A stretch of 64,000 nucleotides of DNA from Maritalea sp051251695 (GTDB taxonomy: Bacteria; Pseudomonadota; Alphaproteobacteria; Rhizobiales; Devosiaceae). Shown here piece by piece: positions 1 through 8,253 of the stretch. The stretch is from assembly GCF_051251695.1 (NCBI RefSeq), contig NZ_JBPOEU010000002.1, positions 1 through 64,000 on the forward strand, written 5' to 3'. The notes under the pieces are model-generated. The model saw only the letters and a list, made by a program, of their open reading frames with translations. It searched no databases and was not told the DNA's origin. Position numbers and translations under genes: made by a program. Within the stretch, counting starts at the first letter, position 1. Each line of letters starts with the position of its first letter.

Positions 1-106
1 AACTTGCTGAGAGGCATATGAGGCCCTTGAGTCAACTTGCGTGGCGTGAACGCCAAATTTTGCCGTGGATGACGATGTTGAGGAATTGCTGCACTCGCTC
101 CCCAAG

Positions 107-177
107 CCTCATCCTGAGCTTGTCGAAGGATGGACCAAAGTGCACCACATCCATGGTTCGACAGGCTCACCATGAGG
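107..177. repeat. Two-module dispersed hairpin repeat
   Basis: Two related 27-base modules in opposite orientation lie at 107-133 (CCTCATCCTGAGCTTG...) and 151-177 (...GGCTCACCATGAGG). Each module can form its own hairpin: CATCC with GGATG in the first, CATGG with CCATG in the second. The same two modules occur at 40502-40573. Repeats of this kind are common between genes in alphaproteobacteria. Function unknown. Confidence 0.85.
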
Positions 178-204
178 GCGGGGAATAATCGCCCTCTCGC
201 ACCG

Positions 205-224
205 CCCCGCACTTGATGCGGGAC
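205..224. repeat. Short palindromic repeat abutting csaA stop
   Basis: The palindrome CCCGCACTTGATGCGGG ends next to the csaA stop codon. It is of the same general type as the CGGACTTGATCCGGG units at 37538-37592. It might serve as a 3' end structure for csaA, but no T-run follows on the minus strand. Confidence 0.6.
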
Positions 225-566
225 CTAAAGCAGGCGTTTGCCGTTGGGCACGGGCTTATCAACTGCGGCTAAAACGGTATCGCCGTTTTCATCTTCATAG
301 CCAAGCGTGAGCACTTCAGATTTTAGCGGCCCAATTTGGCGGGGTGGGAAGTTCACCACGGCCATCACTTGGCGGCCCACCAGTTCTTCTGGCGTATAAT
401 GAACGGTAATTTGTGCAGAGGATTTTTTTAGGCCCAGCTCTTCACCAAAATCGATGATCATAATGTGAGCGGGCTTGCGCGCTTCGGGGAACGGGCGCAC
501 CTCGACAATTGTGCCGGTGCGGATATCAACTTTTAGAAAATCGTCAAAACTGATGGGATCACTCAA
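225..566 (-). CDS. csaA: tRNA-binding protein, CsaA family
   Basis: This is a small OB-fold tRNA-binding-domain protein. CsaA of Bacillus is a dimer that binds tRNA and has chaperone or export-related activity; the role in Proteobacteria is unsettled. Nearly all 113 residues form one domain, with DIRTGTIVEV at 14-23, KKSSAQIT at 47-54, NFPPRQIGP at 72-80 and a PNGKRLL end. The length is typical of stand-alone CsaA. The start is TTG at 566, supported by GAGGAG eight bases upstream. It overlaps the proC stop by four bases (TTGA), so translation of the two genes is probably coupled. Family assignment is firm; physiological role is not. Confidence 0.9.
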   Translation of the reverse strand: MSDPISFDDFLKVDIRTGTIVEVRPFPEARKPAHIMIIDFGEELGLKKSSAQITVHYTPEELVGRQVMAVVNFPPRQIGPLKSEVLTLGYEDENGDTVLAAVDKPVPNGKRLL

Positions 567-1381
567 GCGCCCAGCTCCTCGCTGCGCTTACGCGCGGCGG
601 TGACTGCGCGCACCATCAAATCTGTTAAGCCATCGTCACCCATCAAAATCTGCAAAGCGGCAAAAGTAGTGCCGTTAGGCGAGGTCACATTTTCGCGCAA
701 CACCGACGCGCTGGTGTCTGGTTCAGCCTCCAACAATAGGGCAGACCCCACAATGGTCTGACGCGCTAAATCCATCGCCAAATGCGGCGGCAATCCCTGC
801 GCTTCACCAGCTGTGGCCAGGGCTTCCACCATGTTAAAAATATAAGCAGGACCAGAGCCGGAAACGCCAGTTACAGCGTTGATGTCAGCTTCTTTTTCGA
901 CCCAGAAAGTGCGACCAGATGCGTCCAATAAATTATCGACCACCACTTGGTCTGTATATTCAACGCCAGACCCAGCAAAAGCGCCTATTGCGCCGCGACC
1001 AATTTTAGCTGGAGTGTTTGGAATAGTGCGTACAATTCTGTTTGTGCCAAGCGCTGCGCTCATTTGCTTGATGCTGATCCCAGCCATCACTGACACGACT
1101 AAAGTGTTTTCATCCACACAAGATTTCGCATCGGCCAAAACATCTGCCGCCACTTGCGGCTTAACCGCAAGCACCAACACCTGGGCCGGTTTTGCCGGTG
1201 GTCGGGCCAATGTCGTGATTGAAATTTCAGACGCTTTGTGGCGCACGGCAGGTGCAGGATTTGGGTCAACTAAGATCAGTTGATCAGGCGACAAGCCAGC
1301 TTCCAGCCAGCCAATCGCCATCGCCATACCCATTTGCCCAGCGCCAACAAGGACAACAGGTCCAACATCAAATAGAGGCAT
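563..1381 (-). CDS. proC: Pyrroline-5-carboxylate reductase
   Basis: It catalyses the last step of proline synthesis, NAD(P)H-dependent reduction of 1-pyrroline-5-carboxylate, in the cytoplasm. The N-terminal Rossmann fold has GAGQMG at 13-18. The central part carries TIPNTPAKIGRG, and the C-terminal dimerisation domain has GSGPAY and the family signature VTSPNGTT near 232-239. At 272 residues it is of normal length. The gene follows ybjN by 12 bases and overlaps csaA, so ybjN-proC-csaA is probably one minus-strand operon. This is the order common in Hyphomicrobiales. Confidence 0.97.
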   Translation of the reverse strand: MPLFDVGPVVLVGAGQMGMAMAIGWLEAGLSPDQLILVDPNPAPAVRHKASEISITTLARPPAKPAQVLVLAVKPQVAADVLADAKSCVDENTLVVSVMAGISIKQMSAALGTNRIVRTIPNTPAKIGRGAIGAFAGSGVEYTDQVVVDNLLDASGRTFWVEKEADINAVTGVSGSGPAYIFNMVEALATAGEAQGLPPHLAMDLARQTIVGSALLLEAEPDTSASVLRENVTSPNGTTFAALQILMGDDGLTDLMVRAVTAARKRSEELGA

Positions 1382-1393
1382 AATTTCTCGCCT

Positions 1394-1894
1394 TTAAGCT
1401 TCGCCAACCGTTTCAAACATCACGTGAGAAAGGGCTTCGTCAGCAGGTTTACCCGCCCAAACCACAAACTGGAAGGCTTGGTAATATTGATCGCAGCTCT
1501 CAACCGCAGAATGCAGCAGCGCTTCGCATTGTTGCGGCGTCACTTCAGCGCCACCGCTCAACAGATGCGAATTGCGGAACAAGACCATGTTCTCCTTGGT
1601 CCAGATGTCAAAATGCCCAATCCAAAGCTGTTCGTTTACCTTGGAGATCAGCTGCTTGACTTCTACCCGACGCGCCTCAGGAATTTTAAGATCGAACGCG
1701 CACGCAATATGCAGCGACTCTAAATCTTCCATCCATGAAAAAGAGACATGATAATCGCTCCAGCCACCACGAATTGAAATCGAAATTTCATCCGCGTCGG
1801 CCCGCTCAAACGACCAATCATTAATACTGGAAATGTGCTCGATGATATCCACCGGGTGCATTGCCCGTTCAATTTCCATCTCGATTAGCGACAT
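1394..1894 (-). CDS. YbjN domain-containing protein
   Basis: This 166-residue protein belongs to the YbjN family (type III secretion chaperone-like fold), conserved beside proC in Hyphomicrobiales. Its biochemical role is not known; in E. coli YbjN affects motility and stress phenotypes. Recognisable stretches are the N-terminal MSLIEMEIERA, DIIEHISSINDWSFER and WIGHFDIWTKENMVLFRN. An in-frame start 78 bases upstream (1972) would add a 26-residue basic leader unlike the family, so ATG at 1894 was chosen, although its Shine-Dalgarno is weak. It is the first gene of the putative ybjN-proC-csaA operon. Confidence 0.85.
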   Translation of the reverse strand: MSLIEMEIERAMHPVDIIEHISSINDWSFERADADEISISIRGGWSDYHVSFSWMEDLESLHIACAFDLKIPEARRVEVKQLISKVNEQLWIGHFDIWTKENMVLFRNSHLLSGGAEVTPQQCEALLHSAVESCDQYYQAFQFVVWAGKPADEALSHVMFETVGEA

Positions 1895-2208
1895 AGCTTG
1901 ATGCCTTTTCAAAGCTCGTGTTCTGGCAGAACCGGAAAATCGCTCGCCCCTAAAAGCCAACAAAACCCGCATGTGATACGCAACTTCAAGATCTCAAGAG
2001 ACCATAACACCGGCCTCTTTGAGCAAATCAGTGTTCGATGCGAATCTATCTGCGATAACGAACTTTAACCTGACCAACCCAATTGGAATTCGAAAACATC
2101 GATTCCCACCAAATCTCTTGTGGATGATCAGCCCGAGATGGTTAACAGCTCCTTAATATTTACAACTATACACAGCCCGTTTTTGTGCTGAATTGACACA
2201 AAAATGTC
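1895..2208. other. Gene-free region, ybjN-ubiK
   Basis: About 310 bases with no credible gene. It contains a CtrA-type site at 2141-2156 and presumably the promoter of the ybjN-proC-csaA operon, read leftward. No strong terminator for ubiK was found. Confidence 0.6.
2141..2156 (-). promoter_or_regulatory. CtrA-type binding site
   Basis: On the minus strand the sequence reads TTAA-GGAGCTG-TTAAC, a perfect match to the known CtrA consensus TTAA-N7-TTAAC. It lies about 250 bases upstream of the ybjN start and 53 bases past the ubiK stop. CtrA is the cell-cycle master regulator of alphaproteobacteria. Whether it acts on ybjN-proC-csaA is inference. Confidence 0.5.
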
Positions 2209-2469
2209 TTATTTTTTCTTGGCACTCGGGCTCTTGGCGCCTAACGCGTCCAATTCTTTACGCAGTGCGGCGATTTCCTCACCCTGCACCTGCACGAGTT
2301 CGCGCAACGCATCAAAGTCGTCGCGTTTGACGAGATCCATGTCGTTGATCACACGTTCCATTTGCGACTTAACAGCCGTTTCAATCTCACGACGCACGCC
2401 ATCGGCCATTCCAGCGGCATCATTCATCAACTTGCCCAGATCGTCGAAAATTTTATTTCCATCACGCAT
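2209..2469 (-). CDS. ubiK: UbiK-like ubiquinone biosynthesis accessory factor (BMFP family)
   Basis: This 86-residue protein matches the BMFP/YqiC family. UbiK in Enterobacteria assists aerobic ubiquinone synthesis as a trimeric, membrane-associated coiled-coil protein. Here an N-terminal helix (IFDDLGKLMNDAAGMADG) is followed by a charged helix and a C-terminal coiled coil (about 50-77, VQGEEIAALRKELDAL), then a lysine-rich tail. It is a single gene divergent from lgt, as often in Hyphomicrobiales. Family is secure; the ubiquinone role in this lineage is by homology. Confidence 0.85.
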   Translation of the reverse strand: MRDGNKIFDDLGKLMNDAAGMADGVRREIETAVKSQMERVINDMDLVKRDDFDALRELVQVQGEEIAALRKELDALGAKSPSAKKK

Positions 2470-2579
2470 GGCGGTTTTCCCTCAAATCGATTGGTGAATT
2501 CCCAAATCGCTTGGTAAATTCAAACGAATATTTGATGTATGTAAGCATCTAATGCAAGCTTGACCAGTGCATTGGCGAA

Positions 2580-3497
2580 ATGCATGGTGCGATAAATTAT
2601 CACCCATTGCTGAGAGTGAACGCTTTGCCCTTCCCAGATATCGACCCTATTGCCTTTGCCTTGGGCCCAATTGTCATCCGCTGGTATGCTCTTGCTTACC
2701 TGGCAGGCATATTATTCGCCTGGGCCTATGGCCGACATCTTGTGCTGCAAAAACCGCTTTGGGGTGCTGTTAAGGCGCCCTTCACACCAACCCAACTGAT
2801 CGATTTCATCTTTTGGGCCGTGATCGGGGTCATTATCGGCGGACGATTGGGGTATGTTTTGTTTTATGACATTTTACTCAGCGTCGGTCTGAACGGGGCA
2901 CAAGGATGGAACGCGGTGTTTGCTGGCAGCTACTTCTTGCAAAACCCCTTCGATATCCCTCAAGTCTGGCAAGGTGGTATGTCATTTCATGGCGGGCTGT
3001 TCGGGCTTGTTATTGCTTTGTGGTTATATGCGAGCCGGATCGGGTCGAACATTTTATCGTCGCTCGACCTGTTGGCGTTGATCAGCCCAATTGGCTTGTT
3101 GTTCGGGCGGTTGGCGAACTTTGTAAATGGCGAACTTTATGGCCGGGTGACCGAAATGCCATGGGGAGTAATCTTCCCCGCAGGCGGACCAGACCCAAGG
3201 CACCCAAGCCAATTGTATGAAGGGGTGCTGGAAGGGCTTTTGCTGTTCATCGTGTTGCGCATTGTTAGCCACAATATGCTGGGCTTGCGCAAACCAGGGC
3301 TTGCGGCAGGCATTTTTGGTATCGGCTATGGGCTGTCCCGCACATTGGTGGAAACAGTACGTGAACCAGATGCGCATATCGGTTTGCTGCCGTTCAATTT
3401 GACCATGGGCATGATCCTGTCCATCCCGATCGCCATTGCAGGTTTGATTTTGATTTGGAATGCCTTGCGCAAAAAGCAAACGACGCGGGCCATATGA
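2580..3497 (+). CDS. lgt: Prolipoprotein diacylglyceryl transferase
   Basis: This inner-membrane enzyme transfers diacylglycerol from phosphatidylglycerol to the lipobox cysteine of prolipoproteins. Several membrane helices are evident. The Lgt signature GRLANFVNGELYGR lies near 177-190, and the conserved HPSQLYEG follows near 208. The ATG at 2580 has no clear Shine-Dalgarno. A GTG at 2616 (NALPFPDIDPIAF) would shorten the protein by 12 residues and fits relatives as well. Its stop overlaps the midA start (ATGA), so lgt-midA-pgeF form a tightly coupled operon. Confidence 0.96.
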   Translation: MHGAINYHPLLRVNALPFPDIDPIAFALGPIVIRWYALAYLAGILFAWAYGRHLVLQKPLWGAVKAPFTPTQLIDFIFWAVIGVIIGGRLGYVLFYDILLSVGLNGAQGWNAVFAGSYFLQNPFDIPQVWQGGMSFHGGLFGLVIALWLYASRIGSNILSSLDLLALISPIGLLFGRLANFVNGELYGRVTEMPWGVIFPAGGPDPRHPSQLYEGVLEGLLLFIVLRIVSHNMLGLRKPGLAAGIFGIGYGLSRTLVETVREPDAHIGLLPFNLTMGMILSIPIAIAGLILIWNALRKKQTTRAI

Positions 3498-4591
3498 CCA
3501 AACATCAACCTACCCCTTCGCTTAGCGATCTCATCAATGTGCAAATCATGGCTCAAGGGCCGATGTCGCTTGCCACCTATATGAGCATTGCACTTACCCA
3601 CCCAACGCTTGGGTACTACAAAAAGGCTGACCCACTTGGCCAAACAGGTGATTTCATCACCGCACCAGAAATCAGCCAAATGTTTGGCGAAATGGTCGGC
3701 ATTTGGGTCGCACAAACTTGGCAACAATTGGGAGAACCTAGCCCGTTTTCGCTCGTGGAACTTGGCCCCGGACGTGGCACATTGATGGCCGATTGCTTGC
3801 GCGTGCTACAACAAGTCCCCGGTATCTTGGACGCGATGAACATCAGTTTAGTCGAAACCAATCCTGTTTTGATCGACAAGCAATTCGAAACGCTCAAGGG
3901 CCGTAAAGTCACCTGGCATAGTGAAATTGACGAACTGGGTGCGCAAGAGGGGCCACTCATCATCATCGCCAACGAATTTTTTGACGCCCTGCCGATAAAG
4001 CAATTTCAGCGATCAAATGGCAAATGGCACGAACGCTTGATCGGCCTGAAAGACAATAAACGCGTTTGGGGGCTTTCCCCCACTCCATTGCCTGACGAGG
4101 CATTTCCCGAAGCACTGCGCAGCGCAAACGACAATCAAATTTGGGAAACCAGTTTCTTGGCCCAACAGGTCACCTCGCAAATTGCAGCACTCCTTAAAGA
4201 TCGACAAGGCGCATTGCTGGCCATCGACTACGGCTATGGCACAAGCCAGACCGGCGAAACTTTGCAGGCACTCAAAGCCCATGCACATACGGATCCGCTG
4301 GACGAGCCGGGCGAAGCTGATTTAACCACCCATGTAGACTTTGCAGCACTAGCCGATGTTGCAGACAAAATGGCTGTTCCCTCATCAACTTTATTGACGC
4401 AATCTGAATTCTTAAAGGCGATGGGGATTGAACCAAGAGCGGAAGCCCTGGCTTCAGCGACACCAGCAGCAGCCGAAAAAATTGATGAGGATTTAGCACG
4501 GCTGGTCGGCGCAGATCGGATGGGCGAGCTGTTCAAAGTCTGGTGTTTGTTCAACACAAATTCGCCCCCCTATCCGTTCGAGGTCGATTGA
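3494..4591 (+). CDS. MidA/NDUFAF7 family SAM-dependent methyltransferase
   Basis: This is a 365-residue class I methyltransferase of the DUF185/MidA family. The mitochondrial homologue NDUFAF7 dimethylates an arginine of the complex I subunit NDUFS2. Visible motifs are ELGPGRGTLMADCLRV (SAM-binding loop, near 90-105), NEFFDALPIKQF (near 160) and AIDYGYG. ATG at 3494 overlaps the lgt stop; a more upstream in-frame ATG lies inside lgt and is unlikely. The last base of its stop is the first base of the pgeF ATG. The complex I role in this organism is inferred from the family. Confidence 0.92.
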   Translation: MTKHQPTPSLSDLINVQIMAQGPMSLATYMSIALTHPTLGYYKKADPLGQTGDFITAPEISQMFGEMVGIWVAQTWQQLGEPSPFSLVELGPGRGTLMADCLRVLQQVPGILDAMNISLVETNPVLIDKQFETLKGRKVTWHSEIDELGAQEGPLIIIANEFFDALPIKQFQRSNGKWHERLIGLKDNKRVWGLSPTPLPDEAFPEALRSANDNQIWETSFLAQQVTSQIAALLKDRQGALLAIDYGYGTSQTGETLQALKAHAHTDPLDEPGEADLTTHVDFAALADVADKMAVPSSTLLTQSEFLKAMGIEPRAEALASATPAAAEKIDEDLARLVGADRMGELFKVWCLFNTNSPPYPFEVD

Positions 4592-5358
4592 TGCTCACGC
4601 CCCTCAAGTCAAAGCAATTTGCCGACCTAAACATCGCGCACGGCTTTTATGGCTGTGAAGGCGGCGTGTCCCCGGCCCCCTTTGACAGTCTCAATATATC
4701 CTTCGCCGTTGGCGATGACCCGCAAAATGTAAATGCAAATTTGGATGCAATTGCCCAGCATATGGGTGTCGGCTCCAATCAACTTTGCTTGATCAAACAG
4801 ACCCACTCAATAGATGTAATCAGTGTTCGGGCGGCATCGCCCCGTCATGCTCGAATTGAAGCTGATGGCATGGTGACAGCAACCAAAGGGTTAGCGATTG
4901 GCATTCAAACCGCGGATTGCGGCCCCGTGCTTTTTGCCGATCCGAAAAACCAAATTATCGGCGGATGTCACGCTGGCTGGAAGGGCGCTGTGGGCGGCAT
5001 TGTGGGCAACACTATTGACGCCATGATCAATCTGGGCGCTGAACGGCAACATATTCACGCCACGTTGGGCCCTGCTATTCGGGTTGAGAATTATGAAGTT
5101 GGCGACGCGTTCAAACAAAGTGTGTTAGCAAAGTTTGCGCACACTTCACCTTACTTCAAGTTCCCTAACGGCGCACAAAATCCGCATTTCGATCTGCCAC
5201 ATTGCATATTGGATCAACTCGAATCGGCCAATATTGCTGACATAAATGATTTAGCGGTTTGCACCTACGAAAATGCCGATAAGTTCTTCTCTCATCGCAA
5301 AGCGACACATTTGGAGAAGAAAACGGGACGCCATTTGTCTGTGATTGCACTTTTATGA
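4591..5358 (+). CDS. pgeF: Multicopper-oxidase-fold polyphenol oxidase / PgeF-type peptidoglycan editing factor
   Basis: This protein belongs to the YfiH/laccase-domain family. E. coli PgeF removes wrong L-serine-containing peptidoglycan precursors; human FAMIN is related. The Zn/active-site residues sit in QTHSIDV (near 69-75), TADCGPVLFAD (near 108-118) and CHAGWKGA (near 126-133). ATG at 4591 shares one base with the midA stop. At 255 residues it is of normal length. The lgt-midA-pgeF order is typical of Hyphomicrobiales. Confidence 0.92.
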   Translation: MLTPLKSKQFADLNIAHGFYGCEGGVSPAPFDSLNISFAVGDDPQNVNANLDAIAQHMGVGSNQLCLIKQTHSIDVISVRAASPRHARIEADGMVTATKGLAIGIQTADCGPVLFADPKNQIIGGCHAGWKGAVGGIVGNTIDAMINLGAERQHIHATLGPAIRVENYEVGDAFKQSVLAKFAHTSPYFKFPNGAQNPHFDLPHCILDQLESANIADINDLAVCTYENADKFFSHRKATHLEKKTGRHLSVIALL

Positions 5359-5495
5359 GCAGAATCTAAAAGATTCTTCACATTCAACTTTTGTTACGGT
5401 TGAACCCAGTGGCAGGCCAGTATAACAACCAAATGACAGATGGGACTTTCGCTTGAGGACCCACATCATTCTGCATTCAAAGGGCGCGCTTCAAC

Positions 5496-6428
5496 ATGAA
5501 ACTGGTGACTGGAAATTCCAACCCTGCGTTGGCCAAGGCCGTAGCAAAATATCTCAACATGCCACTCACAGACAGTGTGGTTCAAAAATTCGCCGACAAG
5601 GAGATTTTTGTCGAGATTAAAGAAAATGTTCGCGGCGAGGATGTTTTCGTTTTGCAATCAACATCTTACCCCGCCAACGACAATTTAATGGAACTGCTGA
5701 TCATCATCGACGCGTTGCGTCGCGCCTCAGCCCGCCGGATCACGGCAGTGATACCCTATTTTGGCTACGCTCGGCAGGATAGAAAGTCCGCGTCCCGATC
5801 GCCGATATCGGCGAAATTGGTGGCCAACCTGATCACCGAAGCGGGCGCTAACCGCATTTTGACCCTGGATTTGCATGCACAGCAAATTCAGGGCTTTTTC
5901 GATCTACCAACTGACAATTTGACGTCGGCACCGGTTATGGTTCGTGATATCGAACAAAACTACGATACGAAAAATGTCATGGTGGTTTCCCCAGACGTCG
6001 GCGGCGTTTTGCGCGCACGCAACGTAGCGCGTCGCATTGGCGCACCACTATCCATCGTTGATAAACGTCGCCCAAGAGCTGGCGTTTCTGAAGTGATGAA
6101 CATCATCGGTGAAGTTGAAGGCCAATCATGCATCATGATCGACGACATTGTGGATAGCGGCGGCACCCTGTGCAACGCGGCTGAAGCTTTGCTGAACGCT
6201 GGCGCCAAAGAAGTTTCCGCCTATATCACCCACGGTGTGCTTTCAGGCGCTGCATGCGAACGTGTCGGCAAGTCTAAGCTCAAAGAGCTGGTGGTTTCCG
6301 ATAGCATTTTAGAAACCGACGAAGAAAAAGCGACCGCAAACATTCGCCGTTTTTCAATTGCACCGCTCATTGGTGAGGCTGTTGCCCGTACTGCGGCTGA
6401 GCAGTCTGTTTCTAGTCTTTTTGATTAA
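5496..6428 (+). CDS. prs: Ribose-phosphate pyrophosphokinase
   Basis: PRPP synthetase makes phosphoribosyl pyrophosphate from ribose 5-phosphate and ATP for nucleotide, histidine and tryptophan synthesis. At 310 residues it is the usual class I size. It has the N-terminal FADKEIFVEI strand, the DLHAQQIQGFFD cation/PRPP motif near 125-136 and the PRPP-binding loop DDIVDSGGTLCNAA near 213-226. It stands alone between pgeF and the HicB-like pair. The 137-base upstream gap is long enough for its own promoter. Confidence 0.98.
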   Translation: MKLVTGNSNPALAKAVAKYLNMPLTDSVVQKFADKEIFVEIKENVRGEDVFVLQSTSYPANDNLMELLIIIDALRRASARRITAVIPYFGYARQDRKSASRSPISAKLVANLITEAGANRILTLDLHAQQIQGFFDLPTDNLTSAPVMVRDIEQNYDTKNVMVVSPDVGGVLRARNVARRIGAPLSIVDKRRPRAGVSEVMNIIGEVEGQSCIMIDDIVDSGGTLCNAAEALLNAGAKEVSAYITHGVLSGAACERVGKSKLKELVVSDSILETDEEKATANIRRFSIAPLIGEAVARTAAEQSVSSLFD

Positions 6429-6443
6429 GAATCGTCACTTTTA

Positions 6444-6472
6444 GGCATCCTCAGCACAAAGCTGTGGATGCC
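6444..6472 (+). terminator. Hairpin downstream of prs
   Basis: GGCATCCTCAGC and GCTGTGGATGCC form a 12-base stem with one mismatch and a five-base loop, 15 bases after the prs stop. No T-run follows, so it may act as a 3' end stabiliser rather than a classical terminator. Confidence 0.55.
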
Positions 6473-6501
6473 GCTCTGAACAATACAGGCCCAAACCGCA
6501 A

Positions 6502-6538
6502 TAAAAAGCCCTCTGAGGAATCAGGAAGTTATTCCTCA
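6502..6538 (-). terminator. Putative terminator of the HicB-like/HicA-like pair
   Basis: On the minus strand TGAGGAAT and ATTCCTCA form a perfect 8-bp stem with a nine-base loop. After GAGGGC there is a run of five T. The stem spans the stop codon of the downstream small gene. Confidence 0.5.
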
Positions 6539-6759
6539 ATTTCAGGTAATTCTATACCTAATTGTTCGCATAGTTTATGCAATGCCCAAAATTCTACCAA
6601 CCCCTTATTTCCGCGCTCTACTGGCACAGTGAAAGGTTGCTTGTCTTTGGTGATCCACCATTCCGCAGTATTTAGTTTACCCTTGCCTTCAAGCGGCACA
6701 CACCCGCGTCGTCGCAACTTGGGTTCCCATTGACTGCGAGGTATGTGCTTGAAGATCAT
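6529..6759 (-). CDS. Small HicA-like protein (possible toxin)
   Basis: A 76-residue protein with no certain family. Its pattern (LRRRGC..., then EWWITKDKQPFTVPVERG at 33-50, then a helix) resembles the small double-stranded-RNA-binding fold of HicA toxins, where FTVP-like strands follow the catalytic GSH. Here the histidine-bearing GSH is replaced by GKLNTAEWW. It could therefore be an inactive or altered HicA, or an unrelated small protein. The gene starts three bases after the stop of the HicB-like gene, so the two are co-transcribed. A real coding gene is likely from the spacing; the toxin function is inference. Confidence 0.6.
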   Translation of the reverse strand: MIFKHIPRSQWEPKLRRRGCVPLEGKGKLNTAEWWITKDKQPFTVPVERGNKGLVEFWALHKLCEQLGIELPEIEE

Positions 6760-6762
6760 AAA

Positions 6763-7077
6763 TTAGGCGCAAAGAGCTACATATTCTTTTTCTTGAGGGC
6801 CTTTTACAATGTCCTCAAGTATGTCCAACTCAGTTTCACTGATTGTGTGAAGGCCAACGAGCAAATCGACGGTCACCTTTGTGCACAAAGTGGCAGACAA
6901 AAATCCCTCCAACGCTACTGGAATATCACGTAAAACGTCCTCACCACTCTTATGTGAAAGCACAAAACCAGCAACGTCATCGCTATATGCTCGTATACCA
7001 CCATCAGGGCGGCTTTCAAGCAACACCTTGATCTTAATAGGAGATTTCATTTTTCTAATGTCTTCAATGTTGTTCAT
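6763..7077 (-). CDS. HicB-like antitoxin-fold protein
   Basis: This 104-residue protein has the partial RNase H-like pattern of HicB antitoxins: a short strand (IKIKVLLESRPD), then GGIRAYSDDVAGF at 26-38, a polar turn and a helix (GEDVLRDIPVALEGFL). No ribbon-helix-helix or helix-turn-helix is obvious at the C-terminus. ATG at 7077 has no good Shine-Dalgarno; ATG at 7050 (MKSPIKIKV) is an alternative. It lies directly upstream of the HicA-like gene, the reverse of the usual hicA-hicB order. A palindrome upstream (7140-7154) could be an autoregulatory site. Confidence 0.65.
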   Translation of the reverse strand: MNNIEDIRKMKSPIKIKVLLESRPDGGIRAYSDDVAGFVLSHKSGEDVLRDIPVALEGFLSATLCTKVTVDLLVGLHTISETELDILEDIVKGPQEKEYVALCA

Positions 7078-7542
7078 GATACCAATATGGGCTATTACTA
7101 TTGCACGATCAAGTTAACAATTTGTCACGCATGAACACAAAAGTGTATCACTTTGCAACATTCCGGGGATTAAATTTTGCATGTACACCTGCATCATACA
7201 CCCCAATTAAACAACCCGAACAATGCAAATAGATACAACGATCATGCCTGAACATGACGAAAGATGAAATTCCTGCGCTTCAACATTTCATTTGGCTCTT
7301 GTTGGTAAATCTCAAATTTTGGCACGGCAAATCTGCAACACCCCAGTACAGCGACACCCTTAACGTAACCAAACCTGCTAACGTTGATCAAATCAACAAA
7401 TTCACCGCCATTTTCCCCATTGTGTTATCCACCAAGAGCCTATATACACCGGGGCTTGAAGCGCTGCGTGCACCCCTGGAGGACGTCAGCGCGCGGCCGG
7501 GAGATAGTCACCCGGTTCGCACCAACAACTTGGAGAATTTCC
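7078..7542. other. Gene-free region between HicB-like gene and rplY
   Basis: 465 bases without a credible gene. The left part is AT-rich and holds the palindrome AAAGTG-TAT-CACTTT (7140-7154). The right end, from about 7447, turns GC-rich and can fold (GGGGC...GCACCCC at 7451-7476, CCGGG...CCCGG at 7497-7515). A TATATA at 7441-7446 could be the -10 element for rplY, giving a structured leader of about 90 bases. Confidence 0.5.
7140..7154. promoter_or_regulatory. Inverted repeat upstream of HicB-like gene
   Basis: AAAGTG-TAT-CACTTT is a perfect 6+6 inverted repeat about 63-77 bases upstream of the HicB-like start. The position fits an operator for autoregulation of a toxin-antitoxin pair; this is inference. 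Confidence 0.4.
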
Positions 7543-8196
7543 ATGAGCGCTGAGCTTAAGGCTACGGTTCGGGATCGGGTTGGCAAGGGGGCTGCTCGAG
7601 CACTGCGTCGCGAAGGTCTAGTTCCTGCCGTCATTTATGGCGACAACAAATCCCCACTATCAATTACAGTTACCTATAAAGATGCCACAAAACGTATCAA
7701 ACAAGGTGGCTTTCTTTCACAAGTGATCAGCGTTGACGTTGATGGCGAAGAGCATCGCGTAATTCCTCGTGATTACCAGCTTGAGCCTGTGCGCGATTTT
7801 CTTGTGCATGTTGATTTCTTGCGCGTGTCAAAAACATCAATTCTTACCGTTGATGTTCCGGTTCACTTCATCAACGAAGAAGAATCACCTGGCTTGAAAC
7901 GCGGTGGCGTGTTGAACGTTGTTCGTCACACTGTTGAAGTTAATGCGTCTGAAGAAAATCTTCCAGAATTCTTGGAAGTTGACCTTACGGGTTCAGAAAC
8001 TGGTGATGCGTTGCACATTTCAGGCGTTAAATTGCCTAAAGGTGTTACACCAACCATTACTGACCGTGACTTCACGATCGCGACAATTGCTGCACCATCT
8101 GCACTTAAATCTGAAGATAATGATGATGAAGATGCGGATCCAGATGCAGAAGCTTCAGTTGAAGTTGAAACAATCAAACAAGGTAGCGAAGAGTAA
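7543..8196 (+). CDS. rplY: 50S ribosomal protein L25/general stress protein Ctc
   Basis: This is the 5S-rRNA-binding ribosomal protein of the long L25/TL5/Ctc type. The 217 residues comprise an N-terminal L25 domain (about 1-92, with RDRVGKGAARALRREG), a C-terminal beta domain (about 98-185), and a very acidic tail (DNDDEDADPDAEASVEVE). ATG at 7543 follows TTGGAGAATTTCC. An in-frame upstream extension from 7384 is not conserved-looking and was rejected. The next gene is pth, an arrangement widespread in bacteria. Confidence 0.96.
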   Translation: MSAELKATVRDRVGKGAARALRREGLVPAVIYGDNKSPLSITVTYKDATKRIKQGGFLSQVISVDVDGEEHRVIPRDYQLEPVRDFLVHVDFLRVSKTSILTVDVPVHFINEEESPGLKRGGVLNVVRHTVEVNASEENLPEFLEVDLTGSETGDALHISGVKLPKGVTPTITDRDFTIATIAAPSALKSEDNDDEDADPDAEASVEVETIKQGSEE

Positions 8197-8253
8197 ATTC
8201 TCGCAACTTCGTGCTGCGTAACAATCTTACGCAGCACCATGCGGAGAGCAATG

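Noticed and set aside
7254..7553. Protein-coding frame upstream of rplY
   Set aside because: No start context and no family; it overlaps the rplY leader and start.
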